A stretch of 64,000 nucleotides of DNA from Acidithrix ferrooxidans. Lineage in GTDB: Bacteria > Actinomycetota > Acidimicrobiia > Acidimicrobiales > Acidimicrobiaceae. The notes under the pieces are model-generated. The model was not told the origin of the DNA and searched no databases. It was given only the letters and a program-made list of their open reading frames with translations. Location of the stretch: NCBI RefSeq assembly GCF_000949295.1, contig NZ_JXYS01000001.1:62001-126000 (forward strand). The letters are read 5' to 3'. Positions 9,605-17,980 of the stretch are shown one piece after another. The translations under genes were made by a program, and so were the position numbers. Each line of letters opens with the position of its first letter. The stretch's first letter is position 1.

Positions 9605-10702
9605 ATGGAAAGTAGAGACCTTCTTGATCTGGCCTATGAGTTAGTCTGCATCGACTCTCTTTCAAGAAATGAACGAGAGATTGCTGATTTTATCGAGGGT
9701 CGACTGAGGGTCTCGGACTTCTATGATCTGGTTCGAATCGGCAACAATATAGTGGCGACCCCTAGCGGCTACATGGATGACCAAGGAATAATAATCGCTG
9801 GTCATATTGATACTGTCCCACCATCGCCTAACTTGAAGCCAAAGATTGTCGCAGATTCCCTATGTGGTTTAGGTGCTGTCGACATGAAGGGCGGCATTGC
9901 GGTAATGATGAAGCTACTTCTATCGCAAATTGGCGGCAAGTACGTTAGATATGTATTTTATGCCAGTGAAGAGATAAGCCGGAGCTTCTCTGGACTTCTT
10001 GAGATTGAAGCTTTTAACCGAGGGCTTTTGAGGGCATCGGGGGCAGTGCTCATGGAGCCAACCGGAGGATACATAGAGGCAGGTTGCCAGGGTACTGCTA
10101 AATTCAAAGTGACAATTGCCGGAGAGCGAGCTCATAGCGCTCGACCTTGGATGGGAGTCAATGCAATCCATCGTAGTTATGCACTTCTTGGAGCGCTCGA
10201 CAGCAATGTATCCAAAGCGGTTTCTATTGATAGCTGTGACTTCAAGGAGTCGCTTCTTGCTACCTCGATCAATGGGGGAATAGCCGGCAATGTTGTCCCG
10301 GATCGGGTCGAGATCGGCGTAAATTACCGATTTGCACCAGCGGGGAATGATTCGCAATCGCTTTTGGAGATCGAGGAGTTTCTAACTTCGAAAATTTCCA
10401 GTGATTACGGAGATAAGGTAGAGCTTGTTGACTGGGCTCCTTCGGCCCCACCCAATCTTGGAAATAGCCTTATCTCTAGCTTGTCAGATGTCGCTGGTGG
10501 GAAGGTAAGGGCCAAACTGGGCTGGACGGATGTTGCATTTTTTTGGGAGCGTCAAGTTTCAGCTTGTAACTTTGGACCTGGTGATCCAACTTTGGCCCAT
10601 ACCGATCAAGAGATTGTATCTATACAAGAGCTAGATTTCTGCTATTTGACTTTATCTCAAGTAATTGGATCTCAAGTAATTGGATTACGGTCGGAGAAAT
10701 AG
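9605..10702 (+). CDS. dapE: Succinyl-diaminopimelate desuccinylase DapE
   Basis: Zinc-dependent M20-family amidohydrolase that removes succinate from N-succinyl-LL-DAP to give LL-DAP, the substrate of DapF. The metal/catalytic motifs are visible: GHIDTVPP, GAVDMKGG, the SEEI glutamate pair, and a C-terminal histidine in LAHTDQEIVS. Start taken at ATG 9605, two bases after the dapD stop (365 aa). The frame is open further upstream into dapD, but that extension carries no family sequence. The last residues include a small internal duplication (QVIGSQVIG) encoded by a tandem DNA repeat near 10656-10683. It completes the dapC-D-E run. Confidence 0.93.
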   Translation: MESRDLLDLAYELVCIDSLSRNEREIADFIEGRLRVSDFYDLVRIGNNIVATPSGYMDDQGIIIAGHIDTVPPSPNLKPKIVADSLCGLGAVDMKGGIAVMMKLLLSQIGGKYVRYVFYASEEISRSFSGLLEIEAFNRGLLRASGAVLMEPTGGYIEAGCQGTAKFKVTIAGERAHSARPWMGVNAIHRSYALLGALDSNVSKAVSIDSCDFKESLLATSINGGIAGNVVPDRVEIGVNYRFAPAGNDSQSLLEIEEFLTSKISSDYGDKVELVDWAPSAPPNLGNSLISSLSDVAGGKVRAKLGWTDVAFFWERQVSACNFGPGDPTLAHTDQEIVSIQELDFCYLTLSQVIGSQVIGLRSEK

Positions 10703-10825
10703 CCCTTTCGTATCTTTTGCCCCTAACTATATCTCAACTTCGTTGAGAGTTGATTTTAACGAAGATGTCGACTTGGTTGTGAGCGTCACCTTTGGACAAT
10801 GGTGAAATACTAAGCTAGCAAATCT

Positions 10826-11482
10826 TTAAAATTGTCTTTGAAGAAAGACAACGCGGCCATAGATTGCTACTTGATCCATCGGATATTGCATTGGGCTATA
10901 GGCTGGGTTGGACGGCTTTAGGACGATTCTATTTTTTGCCCTATCGATCTCAATTCTCTTTACCGTAGCCTCGGTTTCGTCCCTTAGGCCGGCAATTACT
11001 AATTCACCAGTTGTAGCGGTGGACTGTTTTCGAGCGACGATGATGTCGCGCTCGAAGATTCCATCGCCAATCATTGAATCACCCTTTACTCTCAGGGCAA
11101 AGAGGGTCGTGGCATCCCCAAGAAAAGCCGGTATTAGTGCAACTTCATCGGTTGGATTTTCAAGGGCGAGGGCTCCTGATCCAGCTGCAATAAGTCCGAT
11201 TACGGGGATCGAAAGGGCATCGTCATTAGATGAGGATAAGGACCTCGATGACATGTTCACGGTTAGCGCGCGTGGCTTGGATAGGTCGCGCATGAGGAAT
11301 CCCTGTTTTTGGAGAACTTTCAGGTGAAACTGAACAGACGCTGGTGACGAGAGCGAACATGCTGTAGCGATCTCTCTTACAGATGGCGGATATCCACGCT
11401 CAATTTGAGTCCGCTCTATATACGTGAGGATCTCACGACGCTTGACGGTCAAAATCTCGTTATTTGGCGGCTCAGTTGTCAT
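10826..11482 (-). CDS. lexA: SOS repressor LexA
   Basis: LexA represses DNA-damage genes until RecA filaments trigger its self-cleavage. The N-terminal winged helix-turn-helix (REILTYIERTQIERGYPPS onward) is followed by the cleavage site within GLIAAGSGA (Ala-Gly bond) and the S24 protease domain. That domain has the catalytic serine in KGDSMIGDG and the lysine in the later EATVKRIE segment. Length (218 aa) is typical of actinobacteria. It is divergent from the LysM gene at 11604, and the 121-bp spacer contains LexA-box-like palindromes, so autoregulation is expected. Confidence 0.96.
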   Translation of the reverse strand: MTTEPPNNEILTVKRREILTYIERTQIERGYPPSVREIATACSLSSPASVQFHLKVLQKQGFLMRDLSKPRALTVNMSSRSLSSSNDDALSIPVIGLIAAGSGALALENPTDEVALIPAFLGDATTLFALRVKGDSMIGDGIFERDIIVARKQSTATTGELVIAGLRDETEATVKRIEIDRAKNRIVLKPSNPAYSPMQYPMDQVAIYGRVVFLQRQF

Positions 11483-11512
11483 AGTGACATGTTATCACTT
11501 TGTTCGAGGAAA

Positions 11513-11528
11513 TACAACATTTGTTCTA
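11513..11528. promoter_or_regulatory. Candidate LexA box (weak)
   Basis: TACAACATTTGTTCTA matches the actinobacterial SOS pattern TCGAAC-N4-GTTCGA at 9 of 12 defined positions. It lies 31 bp upstream of lexA, a natural place for autorepression. Confidence 0.5.
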
Positions 11529-11530
11529 TT

Positions 11531-11556
11531 TTATCGAACGTACATGTGTTCGATAA
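11531..11556. promoter_or_regulatory. SOS operator: 9-bp inverted repeat with LexA half-sites
   Basis: TTATCGAAC (11531-11539) and GTTCGATAA (11548-11556) are perfect inverted arms around an 8-bp spacer. Each arm ends in a LexA half-site (TCGAAC / GTTCGA), but the spacing is 8 instead of the usual 4. A near-canonical 4-spaced box (ACGTAC-ATGT-GTTCGA, 11538-11553) overlaps the right arm. It sits about 50 bp before the LysM gene start. Confidence 0.6.
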
Positions 11557-11603
11557 ACTAGTATCAGTGTTCGAGAGGTTATTGCGATTGGGGAGTAATT
11601 TCA

Positions 11604-12110
11604 ATGTTGTCTAGCGAAAATTCGGCGTCAGGTTATTTAGATACCACTAAGTATGGAATCGACAGATCAGCCATACCACCTCGGATTAGGTCCGACGTCT
11701 ATCTTTATGAAGGTGATAATACGAGCCACTCTCAAATGAGTTTTGGATCATATCTGAAAGATCGGCCAAATTATCGGGCAGTCTATGCCTCGAGCGCCGT
11801 GGCGTTACACGCTAAAACCAGGACCGCAAAGGATGATCGCCTTTCATTGTCGGAGACGATGAAAGGCGCGATCTTGGTAGGTTTTGTGTTGCTCTCTCTC
11901 TGCTTATCTCTCTATTTCAGCTCCATGGGAGTGCCATCAAAGATCGCTTTGGCTTCGGTTCGTCACTATGTGGTTCAACCCGGAGATACGGTATGGACGA
12001 TTTCGCAACGCTTTGCGAATGGTCAAAGCGTATTCTCGGTTGAAGAGCGTATCTTGGCTAAATTGGGTACGACGACGATCTATCCAGGCGAAGTTATTGC
12101 GATCCCCTAG
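11604..12110 (+). CDS. LysM-domain SOS cell-division suppressor (YneA/DivS/Rv2719c-like)
   Basis: Probable SOS-induced inhibitor of septation. In Bacillus (YneA), Corynebacterium (DivS) and Mycobacterium (Rv2719c), the gene divergent from lexA encodes a small membrane protein that delays division after DNA damage. Here a 168-aa protein has a cytoplasmic N-terminus of about 90 residues, one transmembrane helix (near GAILVGFVLLSLCLSLYF) and a C-terminal extracytoplasmic LysM domain starting HYVVQPGDTVWTISQRF. The ATG at 11604 has a GGGGAG ribosome binding site eight bases upstream. Divergent placement from lexA, nrdR downstream and palindromes in the spacer all fit. Family sequence conservation is low, so the role rests mainly on architecture and synteny. 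Confidence 0.8.
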   Translation: MLSSENSASGYLDTTKYGIDRSAIPPRIRSDVYLYEGDNTSHSQMSFGSYLKDRPNYRAVYASSAVALHAKTRTAKDDRLSLSETMKGAILVGFVLLSLCLSLYFSSMGVPSKIALASVRHYVVQPGDTVWTISQRFANGQSVFSVEERILAKLGTTTIYPGEVIAIP

Positions 12111-12412
12111 GAGGCTATCGAAGCGTTCAAGGATCCATAATTTTTGGTGACACCTTTTCTCTTTCGTTGTGGTTTCTTTGTTATGTGGTGCTTTAGTAAA
12201 GGACTTTAGAAGTCCAAAGGCCAATAGTCCAGTTTTTGATTGTCCCTCAGAGCCCTTTAGCATCGGGGACGGACCTTGTTTATCAGCTTTGTCTAGGCAT
12301 TTCTCTTTTGGTATCGTCCTATGGTAGTGTATTTTGGACTACGCTTAGTCTTTGGCTCCATATGATAGAATCAGGGTCAAGTTAACTAGGGGAAAGTGAC
12401 CAGGGAGAAATA
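12111..12412. other. Spacer between LysM gene and nrdR
   Basis: About 300 bases with no gene. It probably contains the nrdR promoter. A TATGAT/TAGAAT region occurs near 12360-12371, but no matching -35 at good spacing is clear. Confidence 0.3.
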
Positions 12413-12871
12413 GTGCGCTGTCCTACTTGTGGGAATCACGAAGACAAAGTTGTTGATTCCCGAGTGATTGAGGATGGTAGGACTATTCGTCGGCGCCGCG
12501 AATGTATCTCGTGCCAGCGCCGTTTTTCGACTTTCGAGAGGATTGAAGAAGTCCCCTTGGTGGTCATAAAGCGCTCGGGGATTCGCGAACCTTTTGACCG
12601 TGGAAAGCTTTTTGGCGGAATTGCGGCAGCTCTAAAGAATCGACCATTTGATTCGTCCTTTATAGAAGCAACTGTGGCCGACATAGAAGAGCGGTTTCGC
12701 TTAGCATCCTCCGACGTAAATTCCTCTGCGATTGGGATTGCGGTATTAGATGTCCTGCGCCAAATCGACAAGGTCGGTTATCTTAGGTTTGCCTCGGTCT
12801 ATAAGGATTTTGAAGACCCAGATGACTTTGAAAAAGAGGTAGCGAGCCTAAAGATCGATCTTGAACTCTGA
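12413..12871 (+). CDS. nrdR: Transcriptional repressor NrdR
   Basis: Zinc-ribbon and ATP-cone repressor of ribonucleotide reductase genes. Two CxxC pairs (MRCPTCG and CISCQ) form the zinc ribbon. The ATP-cone domain begins VVIKRSGIREPFDRGKL. Length (152 aa) is exactly typical. The start is GTG 12413 with AGGGAG a few bases upstream. It follows the lexA/LysM pair as in mycobacteria. Its target nrd genes are not in this window. Confidence 0.96.
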   Translation: MRCPTCGNHEDKVVDSRVIEDGRTIRRRRECISCQRRFSTFERIEEVPLVVIKRSGIREPFDRGKLFGGIAAALKNRPFDSSFIEATVADIEERFRLASSDVNSSAIGIAVLDVLRQIDKVGYLRFASVYKDFEDPDDFEKEVASLKIDLEL

Positions 12872-13081
12872 TCGATTGATTCATTGAAGTTCTAAGCTTT
12901 TTTGCCTACGGTGGTCCCCAAGCCTTGCGATGCTTATCTTACTCGCAGGGGCTATAAAGATTTCGCCAGATTTGACTTATTCTTTGGTTTTTGGTGATCT
13001 CGAAGTTATGAGTATCACGCATACCAGGTCAGCTCCGCGAATGCGAAATAGTCTATGGTCGGATTTGGCTTGATCGTGAAG

Positions 13082-13129
13082 ATAAGACAAGAGACAGCCT
13101 TAAGTGGGGGAAGCTGCCTCTTGTCTTAT
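13082..13129. terminator. Hairpin between convergent nrdR and xyl-type operon
   Basis: Arms 13082-13098 and 13113-13129 form a 17-bp stem with one mismatch and a 14-nt loop. It lies between nrdR (+) and the end of the ABC operon (-), so it could terminate both. No long T run follows on either strand. Confidence 0.65.
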
Positions 13130-13162
13130 TTGGTTGGGGGATCTTATAGCCCTGTGGGTTTA

Positions 13163-14488
13163 TTAGCGGGTGGTTTTTCCTCTACGTGCTAGTGCATCGA
13201 TAACTACAGCTGCTAGTAGAACTAGTCCAGTAACGATGAGTCGAAGCGCAGCGCTAATTCCAAGAAGGCCCATTCCATTGTCGATACCTGCGATGACAAT
13301 GCCACCAAGTACAGCATGTATTGGCTTGCCCTTGCCACCAAATAGGCTGGTTCCACCTATGACTGCCGCAGCTACCGCATAGAGCACCAAGGTGCCTCCG
13401 TCGAGGCTTGTTGAGACCGAACGAAGACGCGACGCATAGAGAATGCCCGCAGCTCCAGCGGTGAAGGATGCTAAGGCGAATGCGATTGTCTTGATAACGG
13501 CAAGATTGACGCCACCTCGACGCGCTGCTTCGCCGTTACCACCGACAGCATAGACGTAGCGACCATACTTTGTTCTTCCGAGAAGAAGGCTCCAAGCCGC
13601 TACAAAGGCTATGACGATGAGGACCACCCAGGGGAGTCCTTCGATCGGCACTAATACGCCACGGTTCGCATTGGATATCAAGACCAAGACCACACCCGCA
13701 ATTGCGGCTCCGGCGATCTTAAAATATACGAGAGAGGCTGGTGTATGGTGGAGTGAATTCTTGCGTTGTCTGAATTCACGAGCCAGCGTTATGGCGGCGT
13801 ATACCGCCACAAGCGCAATAATCACTATCCAACCTGCGGTCGGAGTAATACTCGCATTTGCTAGATCGTTGAGAACGTTCGAGCTTATTGGTAGAGTTCC
13901 ACCATTTCCAAGAATGAGGAGCATTACCCCTTGCCAGCCTAGAAGACCCGCAAGTGTCACGACAAAGGAGGGTAATCCTACTCGAGTGATGATGGTTCCC
14001 TGTATGGCTCCAATTGCTCCAGCTACCAAGAGTGCAACAATTATGGCTGCCCACCATGGCCAGTTGTGTTGTGCAGAGGCCAACTGCGCAGTTATGATTC
14101 CAGCAACGCCAGCTACATAGCCAATGGAGAGGTCGATCTCGCCCAGGAGCAATGCATAGATCTCTCCTAGTGCGAGCATGATATATACCGCACCTTGGGA
14201 GAGTAGGTTGACCAGGTTTCCAGCAGAGAGAAAGTTTGAATTCAGCGATTGGAAGATAATCGCGATGATTATGAGGCCAACCAGTACGGGAAGGATCCCT
14301 GAATCCCCATTTTTTACCTTGGAGATTGAACTAGAGATATATTCCGAAAGGGTGTTTACTTCGACGTAGTTTGCCCCAGCAGCGGCGGGAAGCGCGTCGT
14401 CTTCGGCCACTTTAGCGACGATATCGTCTTTTGGCTGGTTCTCATTGGTGTCGAGAGCCGATTCATAAGGTTGCATATTTGGAGCCAT
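13163..14488 (-). CDS. Sugar ABC transporter permease (XylH-like)
   Basis: Membrane component of a carbohydrate ABC importer of the ribose/xylose class (BPD_transp_2 family). An N-terminal cytoplasmic stretch of about 75 residues precedes many hydrophobic helices and the conserved ALGEIYALLLGEIDLSIG segment, plus the GGNGEAARRGG loop near the C-terminal third. I place the start at ATG 14488, five bases after the ATPase stop, because AAGGAG lies eight bases upstream. An in-frame TTG at 14494 is less likely. Length (441 aa) fits XylH. It is the last gene of a three-gene operon (binding protein, ATPase, permease). The actual sugar is not proven. Confidence 0.9.
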   Translation of the reverse strand: MAPNMQPYESALDTNENQPKDDIVAKVAEDDALPAAAGANYVEVNTLSEYISSSISKVKNGDSGILPVLVGLIIIAIIFQSLNSNFLSAGNLVNLLSQGAVYIMLALGEIYALLLGEIDLSIGYVAGVAGIITAQLASAQHNWPWWAAIIVALLVAGAIGAIQGTIITRVGLPSFVVTLAGLLGWQGVMLLILGNGGTLPISSNVLNDLANASITPTAGWIVIIALVAVYAAITLAREFRQRKNSLHHTPASLVYFKIAGAAIAGVVLVLISNANRGVLVPIEGLPWVVLIVIAFVAAWSLLLGRTKYGRYVYAVGGNGEAARRGGVNLAVIKTIAFALASFTAGAAGILYASRLRSVSTSLDGGTLVLYAVAAAVIGGTSLFGGKGKPIHAVLGGIVIAGIDNGMGLLGISAALRLIVTGLVLLAAVVIDALARRGKTTR

Positions 14489-14490
14489 CG

Positions 14491-15300
14491 TCAATTCTCC
14501 TTGCTTTCAATTCCATGCGAGTTGGCCTTGGCAGCTGTTCGCGTTGATGATCCAGTTGTCATAAGGTCAACTATGATTTGGCGATCAAATGCTTTTACAT
14601 CTTCTTGGGCGACCATTCGTCCCAATCGTAGTACCGCGATTCGATCTGCAACTTCGAAGACGTCATTCATATTGTGGGAGATGATTAGCACTCCAAGACC
14701 ACGTTCGGCTAATCGGCGTACTAAATCAAGTACCATTCTCGTCTGAGCTACGCCTAGTGCTGCGGTTGGTTCGTCCATGATGACCAACTTTGCATTCCAC
14801 ATCACGGCTTTGGCTACAGCGACAGCTTGACGTTGACCGCCAGACAGTGATGCTACTGGTTGGCGAATTGAACGAACTGTTGTCACTGACAGACTCGCGA
14901 GTGTCTCTTTGGCAGATTGTTCCATGGAGTCTTCGTCTAAGAGACCTTTTCTGGTTCGTTCGCGACCTAAAAACATGTTTTGTACGATGTCTAAGTTGTC
15001 ACAGAGCGCTAGATCTTGGTAAACAGTCTCGATGCCGAGATCCGCGGCATCCCTGGGACTCTTTAATTTGATGTGTTTTCCTTCAAAGACTATCTCGCCG
15101 CTATCAGCGCTATGAATGCCAGCTATGCACTTTACGAGACTAGATTTCCCAGCGCCGTTATCGCCAACGAGAGCAGTTACTTTGGCTAGGGGAATCGTTA
15201 GGTCTACATCCGCTAATGACTGAACTGGTCCGAAACTTTTCGATACTTTATAGAGTTCAAGTAATTCATGAGAGTTAGCCATAGTTTGACTTTCTGGCAT
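14491..15300 (-). CDS. Sugar ABC transporter ATP-binding protein, single domain
   Basis: ATPase subunit of the importer. It has Walker A GDNGAGKSS, the signature LSGGQRQA and Walker B LVIMDEPTAA. It holds one nucleotide-binding domain (269 aa), not the tandem pair of about 500 aa found in classical XylG/RbsA, so it presumably works as a homodimer, as in FrcA-type systems. I chose ATG 15300, with AAGGAAGG eight bases upstream. The frame opens further to 15345, but that extension has no conserved sequence. Its stop is five bases before the permease start, indicating translational coupling. Confidence 0.9.
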   Translation of the reverse strand: MPESQTMANSHELLELYKVSKSFGPVQSLADVDLTIPLAKVTALVGDNGAGKSSLVKCIAGIHSADSGEIVFEGKHIKLKSPRDAADLGIETVYQDLALCDNLDIVQNMFLGRERTRKGLLDEDSMEQSAKETLASLSVTTVRSIRQPVASLSGGQRQAVAVAKAVMWNAKLVIMDEPTAALGVAQTRMVLDLVRRLAERGLGVLIISHNMNDVFEVADRIAVLRLGRMVAQEDVKAFDRQIIVDLMTTGSSTRTAAKANSHGIESKEN

Positions 15301-15350
15301 CTCCACATCCTTCCTTCTTGATGCGTTGCATTGCAACATGAACAATACAA

Positions 15351-15388
15351 GAACCGGGATCCCAGCAGTTGCTTGGAGATCCCGGTTC
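15351..15388 (-). terminator. Intercistronic hairpin between binding-protein and ATPase genes
   Basis: GAACCGGGATC (15351-15361) and GATCCCGGTTC (15378-15388) are perfect 11-bp arms with a 16-nt loop, just after the binding-protein stop. Such hairpins commonly attenuate readthrough or protect upstream mRNA, so that the binding protein outnumbers the membrane subunits. Role inferred from position. Confidence 0.65.
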
Positions 15389-15446
15389 GGTTTTGTTAGT
15401 TGAAGGCTGTCCCCAATGGTGCAGTCAACTATTTAGTTTGATTGAC

Positions 15447-16718
15447 TTAGATGCCGTTCTTTGTACAAAGGGCGGCGACTGTTCCAACACAAAGTGCAGA
15501 CTTTTGGATGAATCCATCTTTGATAACAGTTGATGCCATGTTGCTAGCCGTAACCGTAATTGGAGTCAAGAGTACGGATGGAACATTGGTGGTTTGATTG
15601 TTGGTCGTGCCATTTACCAAGCCCGAAGGAGGCGTAATGCCAGCTCGGAGGTAGGTTGCCAAGGCTACAGTTGCCTGAGCCTCAAGGTAGATTGGCTTGT
15701 AGATCGAGGAGCACTGGTATCCTTGGAGGATATTTGTCATTCCTTGAAGGGTTGCATCCTGGCCTGTGGTAGGTACCGTAAATGGCTTGACATTTAGTGT
15801 CTTGAGGGCGGAAACGACAGCATTTCCGAGTCCGTCGTTAGCCGTTACAACCGCATTGATATTTGGATGTGCGGTATAGGCCTGCTGGAAGTCGGTCAAT
15901 GCGACTTGGTTGTCCCAGTTGGTAACAGCTTGCTCGCCGACTTTGGTGAGTTTACCTGAGGCGAACGCAGGAGCTAAGACTGAGTTGTAGCCCTGAGCGA
16001 AGAGGGTTGCGTTGTTGTCTGTTGGCGAACCATCAAGGATGTAAACCTGTGGATTCTTTACGTTCCATGCAGTTACGCAGCTCAAGAAGGATTGTCCAAT
16101 TAGCTTTCCTACCTGTACGTTGTTGAAGCTAACGTAATAGCTGGCGCTGCCCTTGAGGGTAATGCGGTCATAGTCGATGACTTTTACGCCGTGTGCTGCA
16201 GCGTATGACTCGATTGAGGCACCTACGCCGGAGTCGATCGGATCCACTGCCAAGACGCTAGCACCGTTGGTGATCGCAGCTTGTGCATCAGAGAGCTGTG
16301 TTGCGTCGCTGCCCTGTGCGTTTTCGATGATGTAGTTGCTCGATGAGTAACCAGCGTCTGCAAAGGCTTTGGCTAGATATGGAGCATCGAAGGCCACATA
16401 ACGAGCAGAAGACTGAGTGTCAGGAAGGATGACTGCAACTTTACCTTTTCCTTGGCTTACAAGTGGCTTGAGGCTAGACATAGCAGCGAATGTGCTGTCG
16501 AGCGATGAAGTTGTTACCTGAGGGACCGCCGCCGTTGTCGAGGTCGCAGCTGCAGCTGTTGTGCTTGACGAAGATGACGAAGATGAAGTGCTACCGCACG
16601 CTCCTGCGATCAATGCCAGAGCTGCCGCAGCAAGTGCGCCTCGGGCGATCCGGCTCCCATTGGAACTGTTGAACCCCGCTAGTCCTTTGAGTCTGGAATT
16701 TGTCCGGCTTGATTTCAT
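15447..16718 (-). CDS. Sugar ABC transporter substrate-binding lipoprotein (XylF-like)
   Basis: Extracytoplasmic sugar-binding protein that delivers substrate to the permease. A basic N-terminus and hydrophobic segment end in a lipobox (IAGACGS), so it should be lipid-anchored. A Ser/Thr/Ala-rich linker follows (eight serines in a row). The periplasmic-binding type I fold shows the XylF-like features DYDR, a DGSPTDNNA loop and a TGQDA motif. Length is 423 aa. It is the first gene of the operon, separated from the ATPase by 146 bp containing a strong hairpin. Xylose or a related sugar is likely but not shown. Confidence 0.9.
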   Translation of the reverse strand: MKSSRTNSRLKGLAGFNSSNGSRIARGALAAAALALIAGACGSTSSSSSSSSTTAAAATSTTAAVPQVTTSSLDSTFAAMSSLKPLVSQGKGKVAVILPDTQSSARYVAFDAPYLAKAFADAGYSSSNYIIENAQGSDATQLSDAQAAITNGASVLAVDPIDSGVGASIESYAAAHGVKVIDYDRITLKGSASYYVSFNNVQVGKLIGQSFLSCVTAWNVKNPQVYILDGSPTDNNATLFAQGYNSVLAPAFASGKLTKVGEQAVTNWDNQVALTDFQQAYTAHPNINAVVTANDGLGNAVVSALKTLNVKPFTVPTTGQDATLQGMTNILQGYQCSSIYKPIYLEAQATVALATYLRAGITPPSGLVNGTTNNQTTNVPSVLLTPITVTASNMASTVIKDGFIQKSALCVGTVAALCTKNGI

Positions 16719-17191
16719 TGTTATTTTACCCCCATCAAAGATGATGTTTTAGTTGCCCCAAGCACCCCGCTTAGAAGCTTTCTCGAATGACATTAGTCAC
16801 ATGATATTAATATTTCAATTCACCCCTGGACGTTTTTTTTCAAGTGAATTGAGTTTTGGGGCATTCTTATTTATTTTTTGATAATTGATTATCAAGATGA
16901 AATAGTTAGATTTCACTATTAGTAAAATCTATTTTGATTACCTAGCCAAGCCGTATGGTCGGTGCGATTTTGCATAGCAAATACTAGTTTTATGTCGTTT
17001 AATTTGCTAATTTACGCTGTATAGGTTTTAGTAGAAATGACTCTAATTGATCAAGAATACAGTTCTAATCCAGGGAGCTATTTTCGAGTCATAACCATTG
17101 AAATCTATTCTTGTTGGATAATTGGACATTTGTAACGAGCGAATAGATGTAGTATTTTGACTCGAAAAAGGTAGAAAAAAGGTAGAGATCG
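16719..17191. other. Upstream region of the ABC importer operon
   Basis: About 470 AT-rich bases between the suhB-like gene and the operon's first gene, both on the minus strand. It contains an 18-bp palindrome (listed separately) and presumably the operon promoter. No gene is evident. Confidence 0.5.
16878..16895. promoter_or_regulatory. Palindromic operator candidate upstream of ABC importer operon
   Basis: TTGATAAT and ATTATCAA are perfect 8-bp inverted arms around a central TG, about 160 bp upstream of the binding-protein start. Size and symmetry suit a dimeric repressor of the ROK, LacI or GntR kind. No regulator gene is adjacent. Confidence 0.45.
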
Positions 17192-17980
17192 TCACTTCTT
17201 GATCAGGGCTCGCAGCTCTTTGTGAATGAGTGAATTTGAGGCGACCATCATTTCATATGACGGTTCATCTAAATCTCCGCCGCTTATTTGTCCGCCGGCT
17301 TCAGTTACTATTAGGGCTCCTGCCATGTAGTCCCATGGCTGAAGGCCAATTTCGTAATAGCCATCAAGTTCGCCACATGCGACCATGCAAAGGTCAAGCG
17401 ATGCCGCGCCCATTCGTCGAATATCTCGGATTTTAGTTATGATCCTTGAAATTACCTCTCCCTGACGAATACGAATTGTGTCGGAATAGGAGAATCCCGT
17501 TCCGATGAGTGCTCCGGAGATCTCAGATAGGTCTGTGACCCTTATCTTTATCCCATCAAGCATGGCACCCTCACCAGCAATCGCTTCAAAAACACGCCTT
17601 CGGGGGATATCGCGTACCACGCCAGCAACTGCCTTTTTTGTATTGCGATCGCGGATCGCTATGGATATGGCGTATGCAGGAAATCCATAGACAAAGTTTG
17701 TGGTTCCATCGATCGGATCGACTACCCACTCGTAGTCACTGGTGCCGGTGATCGATCCATGTTCTTCTCCGAGGATGGAATCGTCTGGGAACCGAGTGAT
17801 GATCTCTTTTTGTATTAGGGACTCTACTCCTCCGTCGATCTGGGTAACCATGTCGGTTCGGGAGGATTTGGTGGTGACTGCGAGTTTGAATTCTGGTGCT
17901 GATATTGATTCGGTTATGAAGTTCGAGGCGATAAGCGCAATCTCGAGGGCGGCATTGTGGCGTAGTGTTATCTCGTTCAT
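17192..17980 (-). CDS. Inositol monophosphatase family protein (SuhB-like)
   Basis: Mg-dependent phosphatase of the IMPase superfamily (inositol, histidinol or fructose-1,6-bisphosphate phosphatases). Metal-binding blocks are present: GEEHG, VDPIDGTTNF and the C-terminal WDYMAGALIVTEAGG. Length (262 aa) is typical. ATG 17980 lacks an obvious ribosome binding site. Substrate cannot be assigned from sequence. It lies upstream of the importer operon on the same strand, but 470 bp away, so co-transcription is unlikely. Confidence 0.9.
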   Translation of the reverse strand: MNEITLRHNAALEIALIASNFITESISAPEFKLAVTTKSSRTDMVTQIDGGVESLIQKEIITRFPDDSILGEEHGSITGTSDYEWVVDPIDGTTNFVYGFPAYAISIAIRDRNTKKAVAGVVRDIPRRRVFEAIAGEGAMLDGIKIRVTDLSEISGALIGTGFSYSDTIRIRQGEVISRIITKIRDIRRMGAASLDLCMVACGELDGYYEIGLQPWDYMAGALIVTEAGGQISGGDLDEPSYEMMVASNSLIHKELRALIKK

